Shown one piece after another: positions 8,101-17,178 of a stretch of 60,619 bases of DNA. The notes beneath the pieces were generated by a model. It saw only the letters and a program-made list of their open reading frames with translations. It was not told the origin of the DNA and did not search any database. Location: contig CASEGX010000061.1 of assembly GCA_949287505.1 (NCBI GenBank), positions 1 through 60,619 of the forward strand. The letters are read 5' to 3'. A program made the position numbers and the translations under genes. Every line of letters starts with the position of its first letter. The first letter of the stretch is position 1. Source of the DNA: an uncultured Spirochaetales bacterium. Lineage in GTDB: Bacteria > Spirochaetota > Spirochaetia > Sphaerochaetales > Sphaerochaetaceae.

Positions 8101-10599
8101 TGGTGCTTTTATTCCATAAAGGAATCCTTGGATTGTATTGTAGTAATCATTGCCAGTGAGCCCAGATGCCTTTGCAAAGCCAACCATTATCTCAGCAGAT
8201 GCCTTTGACATAGCATCAAGCACTTTGTCGTTCTTGCCAATAGCTGTATTCTTGAGCCTTTCCTTGAAATGATTGGCTATCGTATCGACATCCTCACCTC
8301 TATTTCCTGTGAGCTGTCTCTTGATGTCCTCCCATTCGTTATGAGCCTCGTTCCTGGCATTAGCCTCATCAAGCCTTCTAGCAGTATCGGCATCAGCCCT
8401 CTTTTGGGCTTCGTCTATTCCTGTGCTTTGCTGCGTCTCTTCCTGCTGTATCTGTACTGTCTCATCAACATCTTCATTTACGACTGTTTCCTGGGCTGTT
8501 GCATCGGTTTCCAGGGCCTGGACGGAATCCATTTCGTCAATGATAGATGCTTCTGGGAACAGATCATCATCTATTGCATCATCTATCTCTTCTGCGATCG
8601 TGTCGGCATCGGATATTGCTTCTTTGCTTATGGTCTCATCGACAGGGGCTGATTCCATATCAGAAATCTCTTCTGAATACAATCCAAGATCATCATCAGT
8701 AAAATCCTCTGATGCCCTTGTCTCTTCGTCAGATGACTGTGCAGTATCTGCCGCCTTAGCCTTTTTAGGCTCTTGCTCTCTTTCCTTTGTGAATGTCTCT
8801 CCGAATACCGCTGCCTCGAAGTCATTCCTTGTCTGAGTATTGTCTTCGGTGACTGGTATGACTATAGGATTATCTGAATCCTTCGCCTTGATGGATGCGT
8901 AAGATATATCACTTGATGGGGTAGTCGGGTTCATCTCCGAATCGTAGTAAGTGAATCCTTCTATAGCATCATTATCAAGCCCGACTGATATTGTTGCATT
9001 GATAGAGTCCAGAGTCATTCCTCTGTGCATATCGGAAGACTCTTCTGTAACAGCGGTGCCGATGGCTGATTCCGTGCTCATATCAACGACTTCAGCATTT
9101 ACATATCTGCCATTCTTCTTCGCATAAGCCTGTTCCTTTGTGGGAGATACGGCTCTGAATTTGTCACCGACACGAACAACCTTGATAGGAGCGGTAGGGG
9201 AGAAGTTGTCTTCGTTGATGCCCTCTGTTGATATGTTATCCATACCAGTGATATCAGAAGTGCGAATACGGGCATTCATTCCTTCTGTTGTAGTATATTT
9301 GTTGGAATTAAATATCCTGCGGAATTCTGAATTTGGACGAGCTGATTGGCTTATGACTCTCGCCGCTCCTGTCCCGAGTGACAATCCAAGAGTGCCAAGA
9401 GCGGTCTGCTTTATTGTCTCCTTGAAAGCTTCACCGAAATCCTCCCGTGTATATTTCCTTACACCTTCAGGCAGCTTTCCTCTCTCTTCCTGCAGTGCTA
9501 CCGCAAAATTGTATCCGAACATTGTGGAGAATTCCTGCATCGTTTCTGTAGCTGATTCCGATGCTACAGATAATGCCGTGTCCTTTCCCCAGTCACGTAT
9601 CATACTTCTGACTGTCTTATGAAGAATGTTGTTTACTTGATCCTTTGTAGCTCCTTTTAGTGCTTCCCTTAAAGGTCTCAATGCAGTATCGACTGCCTTA
9701 TCTCCAACTGTCTCAAATATACCGTTCAGAGCACCTACTACTACGCTGGTATTGAATATGATGTCATCATCGAATCCAGCTTCTGCCATCTCCATTGCAG
9801 ATCCGCCCATTTCCATCAGAGCAGTAGCCGCCCATCTGCTGCCGATGTTTATTCCGCCCATCACAGCCTGTCTTCCAAGCATCGTTCCAGATTTAATGCC
9901 TTTGATTATCGCAATCGTTGTTGCTGGTATAGCCACTCCTCCAAGCCCGGGGATCATTGATGCAAGAGCCATTGCCCCGGAGATAGTAAGAGATGGAAGC
10001 ATGGAAGGAAGTATCTGCGCAGCTCCTATGGCAAGAGGGGAGATGACATTTGATATAGGATTTGAATAATCAGCAAGCTCTGGCCTATAGTCTTTGGCAT
10101 ATCTCTTGAGATCAGCCATCGCCTGTGCTTTTCTTGCCTGGAAATCCTCGTTATCAAATCCACCATCAAGAGCTCCACCTAGATATAGCAATGCCATCTT
10201 ATAAGACGCAAGCATTGATGATCCTGCAGAATGAAACGTATTGACGAAATTCTCTGCAAGGCTATCGACATTAGGCCTATATCCAGTTGCGTAATACATA
10301 AGGTCTTCGATGTTATCAGCAGCATATCCTGGATCAACCCCAGGATAGATAGAACTGATTATCTTACCTAGCGCAATCCTGTTTTCATATGATGTAGGAT
10401 CTTCTTCGCCAAGATACGTATCCCTTGCGAGTGCGAGTATGTTCTCGTAATCGCTCTTTGTCCTGAGATACCTTTTCTCATAATCAGGAGAAGCGAAATA
10501 ATCCTTGTTTCTGTACATGACCTCTACGGCATCTCTGCTGGGCTTATACACATCCCTGAGTCCGTATGAATTAGCGAGCATATTGAAACGTATAGACAT
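2158..10599 (-). CDS. Giant internal/ejection virion protein with zincin motif
   Basis: A 2,813-residue protein, by far the largest in the phage. Features in order: a hydrophobic alanine/glycine-rich stretch (about 185-260), a very acidic low-complexity linker (about 610-730), a metalloprotease-type HELGHH at 1051-1056 within a TTLIHELGHHFLSVL context, another acidic linker (about 1130-1230), a long coiled coil (about 1795-1890), and a hydrophobic segment near 2680 followed by DEDDDDWW. Its place after the connector genes matches the internal virion (ejection) proteins of podoviruses. The HELGHH motif is that of zinc-dependent peptidases; polyvalent phage proteins often carry such domains. 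I see no T7-type RNA polymerase motifs, so I do not call it an N4-like virion polymerase. Function after injection is inferred. Confidence 0.75.
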   Translation of the reverse strand: MSIRFNMLANSYGLRDVYKPSRDAVEVMYRNKDYFASPDYEKRYLRTKSDYENILALARDTYLGEEDPTSYENRIALGKIISSIYPGVDPGYAADNIEDLMYYATGYRPNVDSLAENFVNTFHSAGSSMLASYKMALLYLGGALDGGFDNEDFQARKAQAMADLKRYAKDYRPELADYSNPISNVISPLAIGAAQILPSMLPSLTISGAMALASMIPGLGGVAIPATTIAIIKGIKSGTMLGRQAVMGGINIGSRWAATALMEMGGSAMEMAEAGFDDDIIFNTSVVVGALNGIFETVGDKAVDTALRPLREALKGATKDQVNNILHKTVRSMIRDWGKDTALSVASESATETMQEFSTMFGYNFAVALQEERGKLPEGVRKYTREDFGEAFKETIKQTALGTLGLSLGTGAARVISQSARPNSEFRRIFNSNKYTTTEGMNARIRTSDITGMDNISTEGINEDNFSPTAPIKVVRVGDKFRAVSPTKEQAYAKKNGRYVNAEVVDMSTESAIGTAVTEESSDMHRGMTLDSINATISVGLDNDAIEGFTYYDSEMNPTTPSSDISYASIKAKDSDNPIVIPVTEDNTQTRNDFEAAVFGETFTKEREQEPKKAKAADTAQSSDEETRASEDFTDDDLGLYSEEISDMESAPVDETISKEAISDADTIAEEIDDAIDDDLFPEASIIDEMDSVQALETDATAQETVVNEDVDETVQIQQEETQQSTGIDEAQKRADADTARRLDEANARNEAHNEWEDIKRQLTGNRGEDVDTIANHFKERLKNTAIGKNDKVLDAMSKASAEIMVGFAKASGLTGNDYYNTIQGFLYGIKAPDGAYKSDIDNTIFAGSAYEARMMLKLIQGSSIVNEDDGSIARISSTSIGKLLSNKALNKSLNNGFTRTEHDTAAANIDTLFRKSIKTSSREDRKGSEHIVGIHYYSTDIAFQDTGREGTAEIMVKESVQNGQLIYTMELVGLKTRDPLASRMGNQSEDQLARSQGLSVVILPSSPRPSNSFVLGSRNPDGSYMGWFNPDSLDRYISIMESAEPTTLIHELGHHFLSVLAPDNPAYILITNVYGKQFDKDGGTIGESVQEAFAKDLEKYVFLRKSSNKRLNGIFQTLYNVASSLWKTLKSTVRLSAEKKAMFDAIFYEEESASDTSTVKADVRADNSPTPIINIVENSIKETAEPASVEEVSDSVKADVDTIQQETIDTEAELDIAVDTEETADTEKPAEDEKIVSAIQTTEEMTLNEKPVEYAVIDKGENFAMREDFIDELDDTDGKALSSIMKEGTADSKTITSQIKAILNGRKESEYLEEVNDNQVVRDPVVKMETRSGVYKNISGLMGVEGFDANAAEFFYGEDGSVYVKLKKDIRTRNGEKFLLDKRVPRWFRIPLQSDDTISVLEALEAWYGNNYLSKDYDIDYEEFIDEFKGWSKTEIPAIAFAYVYDLASAADEEGKRLKGYPKILFSADDSEMRNNLRSYARNTMRVIGNDALFNTYSRFKKLYDETASKGDDALAEVFGSYGSEDALFASYLEQHANDLNLSDEISALDADQKAIFFEELAEAFIITSKSYTAIAHVLKDGVKNEKKYNTAVNLLKGMVRATRLGSNKRTSNNEISELLRGKAITAWDNVWRAFSTEKNTASVSKNDVIDLINALVDDDYSVSNLKFNADGSYTSPLMVLANYYAGYQDGKDSTSDSFAYAGDDYVSLSKGILEGKQSVLDAFEGDLPRAFKRLRDIIKGASENKNLKSLMTKALSYDYSNALVERMNDIINDYRNKVDSKEITPEIRAEIDRLVSKNKELSDAVSKLRKASEKSGNNAEALKAELNTLRKDNKEMARMLDSLGGADNIADISSYISQLERKVSNLDKKIADLKENGTARERYWKRKVEIMQNQPAYMTAQRLKEAWDNVYNSIDNEIRSGKNDSRVSAQLALITNALNGKKGSKINPSIFESSFQGYEGWFDPIMQFCEDSGMIVDGKLERRLKALTYDDVSKFAQLVYDVSERGMELKNEKKTAKEKLWRDAQNEIIRSLDILETKDIDDAELASRIKELRNMMGDGENVGLARDLISKFRVIELQLREINPTLHDIIFRGRAAGLILPNINDASNQRIEFTNKRKSNVSKKFEEIFGENAKNFGLAFDRFFVKPKSKLGVMSAEEYAAKHGISWGTISKRGNGFKVNINESLDPSLKPLAARILNVQKAIRNNLASATPDVEANTNLNRILTMSRPQDFSVQQMMGIYLLSKQTDGLRRLIVDPSNAANTNRLSIGNILWVLDQFENNSEYAKYREFADYLAEEVGSRYQEISDTYYNQTGKLLPRFANYFPIRDMLPSTEKQLKDQGGFTKEGSIRANFIHERTGSMSAADLDAVSVAIRTIEDQENYIAFQEVFDELGKMFEAKSDLSAMMRYKYGTKGDALMDNLRQFNDAVANATQNRMDNFSKAMRLIRGNLAQSVLWGNLSTLLQQIPTFLLVARDVGLPRAMSALTYYMSNRKEVLELMNKIAPQMIDRQRLDVANYRAIATKPMFESIHKALMEKDPNNIYLKSRETYQKAIRAGMGLIQAMDSNISNAMWLAEYRMLLDSMKSDPNTKGMSQDEYNQYVANVATQNILSMISSSAAKDNALAYSVGNEAVRTLLQFTSQLNKQYNMIVNAFQRMRNEGFNAETFKFLGNTVLYVGLATMGAAFISGKALPDEDDDDWWDNILGSTIGESLGMIPGGNDLKAAFTGEIYYDTGLPGAVANFISAVRKGEDRREGQMGRATMNLITGIGEIIGMPTSPIRRLYNATSDDDMDFNWGELINSETGDFVRMVS

Positions 10600-10610
10600 A
10601 GCTTCTCCTT

Positions 10611-13600
10611 TTATTTCTCTACTGGATCGATCCAGACTATATTCGGATAATCCACATGCACGATTAGATCGTTTCCAGTTGCCAATTTGTATGCCTTTGG
10701 AAGATCAGGGTAATTCTGATATAACAATCCAGTTAGCTCTTCAGACACTTCGGCAGAATATCGTTCAGGCTCAAGCACCGGATCATATCCTCTGTATCTA
10801 TTCAGATCTATTGTTTTTGCAAGATCCATAGATATCTCTTCAATCCTGCCTAAATCTCTTAGTGAAGTTTCTGTGGGAGATTTCTCGAACGGAAGCCTAT
10901 CCTTATCTTCTCCTGTTATATCAGTGTCAACGATATAATCTACAATATCGCCTTTGGTATTAGTCTTTATTGAGACAGATACTTGCTTGCCGTCAGGAAG
11001 CTCTGCAAGAACCGAGCTTATATCGTTTCCATTGTATGCTATAGGAGTCAGACCGATATATGAAAGATTTCCTATTCCCAGTATTCCGTCAAGATATTGA
11101 GTGATAGCCTGCGCTGCTATTGAATTTGATTCAAGCCACAGGTTCCCGTTGAGATCTGCAAGACGGGTTATATCATCCCATACATCGTCATCATTTTCCC
11201 CTGGGTTGTAATCTATATTGTTTATGAGAGCCATGGACATAAGGAATCTCTCGCTATCATCGAGGTCGCTGAATTTTGCCCACACTCCTGAATCTTCGGC
11301 TTTATGTATAAGAGCATCGAAATCAAATCCCTTGTTTGTATTGAGATCGACAAGCAGCTGATCTATTCCTTCGAGCCTGTTATCACCATAGAGAAGCTTG
11401 TTTATATTCGACTTCAGATCATCAGTGATATATTCTTTGTAATAGTCCTCGAATGAATCCAATTCGCCTGAATATGTCTCACCTGATTCAAGCTGGACGA
11501 TATTATCCCTGTACATCATATTGGTGAAATTCTGTATCTTGTCTTTTACGATTCCTTCAAGCGTATCTCCTGTAGAGGCGTCAATATCCTTCATTGTTAT
11601 GCTTGAAAGAACGCTTGCCTTTACCTGATTGCCAATATATGTTCCATCAAGACCAGCTGGCATATTGTTCTTTATCATCTCATTGATATCAAAACCCTTG
11701 TCCTTACCATAGGCTACGATATCGTCATTTATGACATTGCGTATCTTCTCCTGGTCTCCTTTGGTGAACTGCATCATGAACTTGCGATCATGGGTTAATA
11801 GCTCAAGATAATCTTTCCTTGTATCATTATCAGCCCCGAGATATGTGTTTATGAACATGCTTGATGACTGGCTGCTTTCAAGAATCTCGTCTTCTGTCGG
11901 ATCTACTATATATCCAGCAGCAAGGGTTTTCTTGTGCCTATTAAGATCTGATACGGTTTCATTGTATAACGATGAAAGGGTCTGCGATCCTATATTCTTG
12001 CTTCCATATACAGCAACAAAATTCGCAGCGTATGCGCACTGCTCATCAAACCATTTGTAGTATCTGTCTTCCCATTCCTTTGAGGCTGACGCATATCCTA
12101 TGAGCTCTCTCTGTCCTGTTGCTTCATTCACTTCATATATGCGTCCAAGTCCTTTTTCGGCATCAGCTCTTTCTTCTTCGGATAGAGTATCAAGGAATGC
12201 GTCTACGCCATTGATGTGTAATCTATTTGAGAATACCACAGGCATTCCATTCTTCTTCTCCGTATAATAAGCTGCCATCGAGACAAAATCATTGGCATAC
12301 GCTGGATTCTCTGTGAGCTCCTGCAGCTGATGCTCTGAAACGGTCATCGATTCCTGTGGATCCTGTTCTGCATTTCCAATGAAATCAGTCTGAGAGACTA
12401 TAGAGAAAGTCTTACGTAGATCGGATACCATCTCGCCGCTGGTTACTATTGCATATTTTCCGGTAAGCTTCGTGTCGTCCTCTATTGATTCAAGGAGCCC
12501 TCTTGCTCCGTATGATAGATTAGACATTATCCTGTCGTATTCTATCTGCTTTTCCTCTTCGGATTTTGTGGATTGTGCATTCTGCTCAAGTAAGGAATAA
12601 GCCGTTTCTGACTCTTTGAGAGTGTCATTGTTTACAAGCATTGTTTCCAAGGCAGTTCTGCTTTCTTCCGGCAGTCCATTGAAATCCAAACTATACTGCC
12701 TAGATAATGTTCCGAACGTATCAGAGGTTATGTACCCTATGTCCTTTTCTCTTTCCTTTAATACGGGCATCATCTTGTCATTGAGTATTGCCAGTTGATC
12801 TTTCTGATATGTAGCCTTTAGGGATGATGCATCGCTCATGATGGCAGCAAGAAGATTCTTCTTCTCCATCTCATTCAGCGATCTATTGAATCCTTCCTTT
12901 CCGCCAGCGGCTATCCCGTCAAGCGCATCGGATACAAATGACTCGAAATCAGCATCTGTCATTTCGTGCTGATTGAGTACATATGAGCTATAAGCCGAGG
13001 ACATGTTCTTTATGAAGTCGTTTCTGGCGAAAGTGTTCTGAAGAGCTATTGCATGCCTTATCCCTTTTTCTCTGCTGTCTCCAAATTTTGCATGCGTCTC
13101 TATTACCATCAGTTGTTGCGCTGCTACGGTTTTATTACCTACAACCAATGAGCCATCAGGAGATCTGTATCCGCTCTGATTTGGCTGAGCCCCGTCCATG
13201 GTATTCAGTATCTTGGATGTATTAGCTGTAACGAATTCACCGTAATTGTCAGCTATATTGCCATCCTTGGAGATACTTCCGCCGAGCTGCTGTTTTGTGA
13301 CATCCTCTGGGGATTTGGCGAAATCAGGAATATCATCTCCCATTACATATTCGAATAAGCCGCGTTCAGAATCCGGCATCGATGCCAGAGACCAGTTCCC
13401 CAGGGCCGATTCCATCTCTATCTTCCCGGTGGGATTTGTGTAGTCATCGTTTATTATTCCTGAGACCTCTCCGATTGCTCCAGAAGCCGATGATTTGGAG
13501 CTGCCTGATGATCCAGAGCTTCCATATATAGCAGTAGATATTCCGTTATCCTGCCATTGCTCAAAGAATTTGACCTGATTGCCAACTATGGTTCTCCTGT

Positions 13601-13967
13601 TGGCTTCGTACATATTGTCATCCGCTGATTTTATGGCTTGCTGCGCCCATGGATTTGTCGGAGGAGGATTCTGCTTGTCATAATCCTCCATGAGCCCACG
13701 GAATTTGGCAAGTGCATCATCGGTAGATAGCGGATTGCCGTTCTCATCGAAATAGAAATCCTCTTTAGCTATCTCTCCGTAGACATAATCGTATTTCCCC
13801 TCGTTGTGCTTTCTTCCCTGTTCAGCTCCGATCTGATTGGCTATGTTATTAGCCAGCTCAGCCCCTTTAAGGATTGAGTCAGTGACATTCTGCACGCTCT
13901 GCAGATTAGCTCTATCTATCCGTCCTTCTGTTGCTATTCTCTGCCTTCTTACATCAAACTTACTCAT
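10611..13967 (-). CDS. Large internal virion protein (gp15-like position)
   Basis: A 1,118-residue, mainly helical protein with a serine/glycine linker (GSSGSSGSSKSS, about residues 150-162) and repeated acidic helices. There is no signal peptide or membrane segment. It lies between the glycine-zipper protein and the 2,813-residue protein, overlapping the former by 8 bases, with AGAGG before its ATG. Position and size resemble T7 gp15-type core proteins that pass into the host during genome ejection. Sequence similarity to gp15 is not visible by eye, so the role rests on context. Confidence 0.7.
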   Translation of the reverse strand: MSKFDVRRQRIATEGRIDRANLQSVQNVTDSILKGAELANNIANQIGAEQGRKHNEGKYDYVYGEIAKEDFYFDENGNPLSTDDALAKFRGLMEDYDKQNPPPTNPWAQQAIKSADDNMYEANRRTIVGNQVKFFEQWQDNGISTAIYGSSGSSGSSKSSASGAIGEVSGIINDDYTNPTGKIEMESALGNWSLASMPDSERGLFEYVMGDDIPDFAKSPEDVTKQQLGGSISKDGNIADNYGEFVTANTSKILNTMDGAQPNQSGYRSPDGSLVVGNKTVAAQQLMVIETHAKFGDSREKGIRHAIALQNTFARNDFIKNMSSAYSSYVLNQHEMTDADFESFVSDALDGIAAGGKEGFNRSLNEMEKKNLLAAIMSDASSLKATYQKDQLAILNDKMMPVLKEREKDIGYITSDTFGTLSRQYSLDFNGLPEESRTALETMLVNNDTLKESETAYSLLEQNAQSTKSEEEKQIEYDRIMSNLSYGARGLLESIEDDTKLTGKYAIVTSGEMVSDLRKTFSIVSQTDFIGNAEQDPQESMTVSEHQLQELTENPAYANDFVSMAAYYTEKKNGMPVVFSNRLHINGVDAFLDTLSEEERADAEKGLGRIYEVNEATGQRELIGYASASKEWEDRYYKWFDEQCAYAANFVAVYGSKNIGSQTLSSLYNETVSDLNRHKKTLAAGYIVDPTEDEILESSQSSSMFINTYLGADNDTRKDYLELLTHDRKFMMQFTKGDQEKIRNVINDDIVAYGKDKGFDINEMIKNNMPAGLDGTYIGNQVKASVLSSITMKDIDASTGDTLEGIVKDKIQNFTNMMYRDNIVQLESGETYSGELDSFEDYYKEYITDDLKSNINKLLYGDNRLEGIDQLLVDLNTNKGFDFDALIHKAEDSGVWAKFSDLDDSERFLMSMALINNIDYNPGENDDDVWDDITRLADLNGNLWLESNSIAAQAITQYLDGILGIGNLSYIGLTPIAYNGNDISSVLAELPDGKQVSVSIKTNTKGDIVDYIVDTDITGEDKDRLPFEKSPTETSLRDLGRIEEISMDLAKTIDLNRYRGYDPVLEPERYSAEVSEELTGLLYQNYPDLPKAYKLATGNDLIVHVDYPNIVWIDPVEK

Positions 13968-15087
13968 CTATGATATCCTCTGGATCAAGCTCTTCGTAAT
14001 GGTCTCCGCCAAGCTGTTTGTGTATCTCGTCAAGCTGGTCGTTGTATTCCTCTATAGTCCCCTCAAGATCCTTTATGGTCTCAGCCGCATTGATCTGCTC
14101 TTCCCTTGCTTCGTTGTATCCTTCTATGGATGCGTTGAGGGCTTCCTTTGTCGTCATCTCGTTCTGATAACGTATCGCATATACATCAGCAAGAAGATCT
14201 GCGTTCGATCTCTTTCCCTGCATCTGATACATCCTGAGCATATAGTTGATGGATGATGCATATGCGACATCGGCAAGATCATTCTGGAACTTCTGCAGGT
14301 TAGTGGTATTCGTTCCGGTCCCAGTCTGCCTCATTCCTGATGAAGCCTGTGCTGCGCTTGCTTCGCCCATAGCCATCTCAGCAGAGGCAAGTTCGCTTCT
14401 TCTCTGCAGGAAGGCCTGATTGAACTGCTGGGCGAGCTGAAGATTGTACTGATCGATATTGTCGAAGTACGAATCTATCATCATGTTTTCCTGCTCAGTG
14501 TTATATGCGAACTGCATTCCAAGAACAGTGTCAGATGTATGTATCTGCTGTTTCATGTATTCAAGGTAGTTCGCATTTATATCCTTCAGAGATAGGACAT
14601 CAGACAGGGAAGAGGATGCCATGCTGTCATACACAGATGATGTGATCTTTCCCGATACTGTATCGAACTTCAGTGATTCAAGAAGATCCGATACAGTCTG
14701 CGTTCCTGCGGGAAGGTTGAATATTGTCTGGAACAGCTCGTCATACTCGTCGTACATTCCTTCGCCGTACACGGAATCGAATGAGTTACGAGTATTGCTT
14801 ATCATTCTTTGTGCAGACTGAATCGTCCTATTCCTCGCAACAGTTGCCTCCATACGGCTGTTTCTTGCCTGGGCAGACCATTCATTCAGCTGCTGCTTTG
14901 CCTGTGCGTCTCCTTGAAATCCTCCGAAGATGAGGCCACCAAGAAATCCTACAATAGCTCCGATTCCAGCTCCTAACGGGCCGCCAACCGCTCCCATAGT
15001 CGCTCCTGTTGCAGCCCAGGAGAGGGAATTTGTTGTTATTGAATTTCCAACTGTCCATCCATAATATGATTCGTATTTGTTAGGCAT
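13960..15087 (-). CDS. Glycine-zipper internal core protein
   Basis: A 375-residue protein. Residues about 24-56 form a glycine-zipper membrane segment (GAVGGPLGAGIGAIVGFLGG), typical of podovirus ejection proteins (T7 gp14 type) that build a channel in the host envelope. The rest is a glutamine-rich helical body ending in a coiled coil and an acidic tail. It overlaps the next gene by 8 bases and the upstream nozzle gene by 1 base, which implies coupled translation. Confidence 0.75.
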   Translation of the reverse strand: MPNKYESYYGWTVGNSITTNSLSWAATGATMGAVGGPLGAGIGAIVGFLGGLIFGGFQGDAQAKQQLNEWSAQARNSRMEATVARNRTIQSAQRMISNTRNSFDSVYGEGMYDEYDELFQTIFNLPAGTQTVSDLLESLKFDTVSGKITSSVYDSMASSSLSDVLSLKDINANYLEYMKQQIHTSDTVLGMQFAYNTEQENMMIDSYFDNIDQYNLQLAQQFNQAFLQRRSELASAEMAMGEASAAQASSGMRQTGTGTNTTNLQKFQNDLADVAYASSINYMLRMYQMQGKRSNADLLADVYAIRYQNEMTTKEALNASIEGYNEAREEQINAAETIKDLEGTIEEYNDQLDEIHKQLGGDHYEELDPEDIIDE

Positions 15088-17168
15088 TAGGCTGTACCCT
15101 CCAGCTGGAATGCAAGTATCGTCATAGGCTCATCCTCAAAGCTTCGTATCCTCATCGAGTACATCCTGTCCGTCTTGCCCATAATCGTTGCTCTATAATC
15201 CACATTACCGAGCTTGTAATTGGTCTTATTAAGCTGTCTCTCATCGTCTCCGATGTATATGAATCCTGTGTCGTATGGCCTGATATAAGCCTGATTAGCC
15301 TTCTTGAATCTTCCGAAGCCAAGACGCTGGTCAATGATCTCAAGATATGGGGTAAGAAGCTCCGATGTATAATCGACATCTCCTGCATCGGAGAACGATT
15401 CAGCCTCAGCCTCATCAAGATATGCGATGAATGATTCCGTATCGCTCGTGACGAGGAACAGCATTATATCCCTATTCGAAGTCTCTATCGTTGCTTCTGA
15501 GATTATCTTCCTGTCTTCCATATCCCATCTTGCAAAGGACTGAATACTGTTCTCTTTGTCATATACAAGAATCCTTACGGTTCCGTCATCCATGACAAAG
15601 TAGATGGTTGGGGTAGGGGTATTCTTCGGAAGGGCTTCCCTTACTCCATCCTTTAGGATGTCGTGATTGGTTATAGTGACATCTCCGTTAGCCATATATC
15701 CCTGATATAGATAGAACTCACGGAGGATATAGGATTTCTGTATGAATATCATCGAGCCATTCAGGATAACAGGCTGTACCGAGATAGAGCCATAATTCGT
15801 ATAAGGCGATGCTATCTGATTATTCACGGCAGAGAAGTTATCAGGAAGCCTCCATTCGGCTGTCGATGTTCCTACGAATATATATCCGCACGACGGCTTT
15901 ATGAACCTGATCCTATCCTGTCTTCCCGTGGCAAGCTCGTTCCTTGTGGCGCATGAATCAGTTGCCACATAATCTATGGCAACCTTTGTCCTTGTGAGCT
16001 GGCTGATATTAGAGAAGTCGTATACCATGACAGGCTTTCTGACTGGATATCCGTTGGTCTTCTCATCATATACGGAACCCTCTGGGTCTTCAGGATTCAG
16101 ATACCATATCCAATCTTCTCCATTTACTGAATCAGCCTTCCAATAGACTCTTGTCTGATATGTATAATCTCCATTCGCATTCTTCTCTGGAAGAAACCAC
16201 ATATCTTCAGCGGATTCCTGTTCCCATACCGGATCGCCAGTTGATGTCGTGAGCTCTGTCTTGGGAAGCTCCTCGTCCTCTACGAGCTCTGTTGTCTCTG
16301 TAGTGACTATCTGGAACTGTATGAAGTCATGCATAGAATCAGCCTCGAATCCATCTATGAACTGAGATGATCCGAGTATCCTGGATTTCCATATAGTCTG
16401 CGGATGAGCTTTCGTTGAGGCGAACCAAAGACAATCCGATATCACCGCAACGACAGCGGGGTAGTGCGTGTCTCCTGTGAGAAGATCATCGTCCTTATAA
16501 TCCTCGAATCCTGTTATGTATGCGCTTCCTCCCTTCACAGGAGGGAATGCAGTTGCGTATTCATAAGGTTCTGTGAAGTCGGCATCAAGATACCATTTTA
16601 CGGTATCGCCATCTGTCTTCTGATAGAGTATCCTTGCTTCAAGCGAAGTAAGCTCTTTTCCATCCTTGTCAGTGATGTATGATGGAGTGAACCAGTATTT
16701 ATCCTTTGCATCCTGATTAAGCAGGATAGTTACCTCTGATACCGTGGCTGATTCCGATGCCGTATCGAAATCCATCATGATTGGCCTGATATCCTGATGG
16801 GCAAAATACATCCTTGTGTAATACTGGGCGTATGTAAGCTCCTGTATCTGTATATCAGTAAGCGTTCTCTTCTGAGGATACTCGACTGCGACTATCTCAG
16901 AGAACTCATCAAGGACATATCTGTAGAAGCGCATCTTGCTGTTTGACAGCCCGATGACATATGAAAGCGTCTCCGATATCGTGAATGGTATAAGCCGCTT
17001 CACATCGGAGTCTATGAGCTTTCTTATGGGAGGCCTTCTTGTAGCTCCTCCCTCTATATTCGTAACCATGTTGCGGAATAGAAACGCTCCGTTCTGATAG
17101 AACTCGTTGTCGAAGCGTCCGGCATTCCGTCTTGATATCTCGCCGTATCGGAAGTTGTTGATGTACAT
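15087..17168 (-). CDS. Tail nozzle / tail tubular protein B-like
   Basis: A 693-residue protein beginning MYINNFRYGEISRRNAGRFD, the pattern typical of podovirus nozzle proteins (T7 gp12 type; 'NNF..G.is....GR' then 'G.ATRRP'). The body is beta-rich, consistent with a beta-propeller-like nozzle. It follows the adaptor gene with a ribosome site (GGAGG) before the ATG. It would close the portal channel and bind fibres. Confidence 0.8.
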   Translation of the reverse strand: MYINNFRYGEISRRNAGRFDNEFYQNGAFLFRNMVTNIEGGATRRPPIRKLIDSDVKRLIPFTISETLSYVIGLSNSKMRFYRYVLDEFSEIVAVEYPQKRTLTDIQIQELTYAQYYTRMYFAHQDIRPIMMDFDTASESATVSEVTILLNQDAKDKYWFTPSYITDKDGKELTSLEARILYQKTDGDTVKWYLDADFTEPYEYATAFPPVKGGSAYITGFEDYKDDDLLTGDTHYPAVVAVISDCLWFASTKAHPQTIWKSRILGSSQFIDGFEADSMHDFIQFQIVTTETTELVEDEELPKTELTTSTGDPVWEQESAEDMWFLPEKNANGDYTYQTRVYWKADSVNGEDWIWYLNPEDPEGSVYDEKTNGYPVRKPVMVYDFSNISQLTRTKVAIDYVATDSCATRNELATGRQDRIRFIKPSCGYIFVGTSTAEWRLPDNFSAVNNQIASPYTNYGSISVQPVILNGSMIFIQKSYILREFYLYQGYMANGDVTITNHDILKDGVREALPKNTPTPTIYFVMDDGTVRILVYDKENSIQSFARWDMEDRKIISEATIETSNRDIMLFLVTSDTESFIAYLDEAEAESFSDAGDVDYTSELLTPYLEIIDQRLGFGRFKKANQAYIRPYDTGFIYIGDDERQLNKTNYKLGNVDYRATIMGKTDRMYSMRIRSFEDEPMTILAFQLEGTA

Positions 17169-17178
17169 CCAATCCTCC

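Noticed and set aside
2158..10599. N4-like virion RNA polymerase
   Set aside because: Size and position fit, but the catalytic motifs of T7-type polymerases are not visible.
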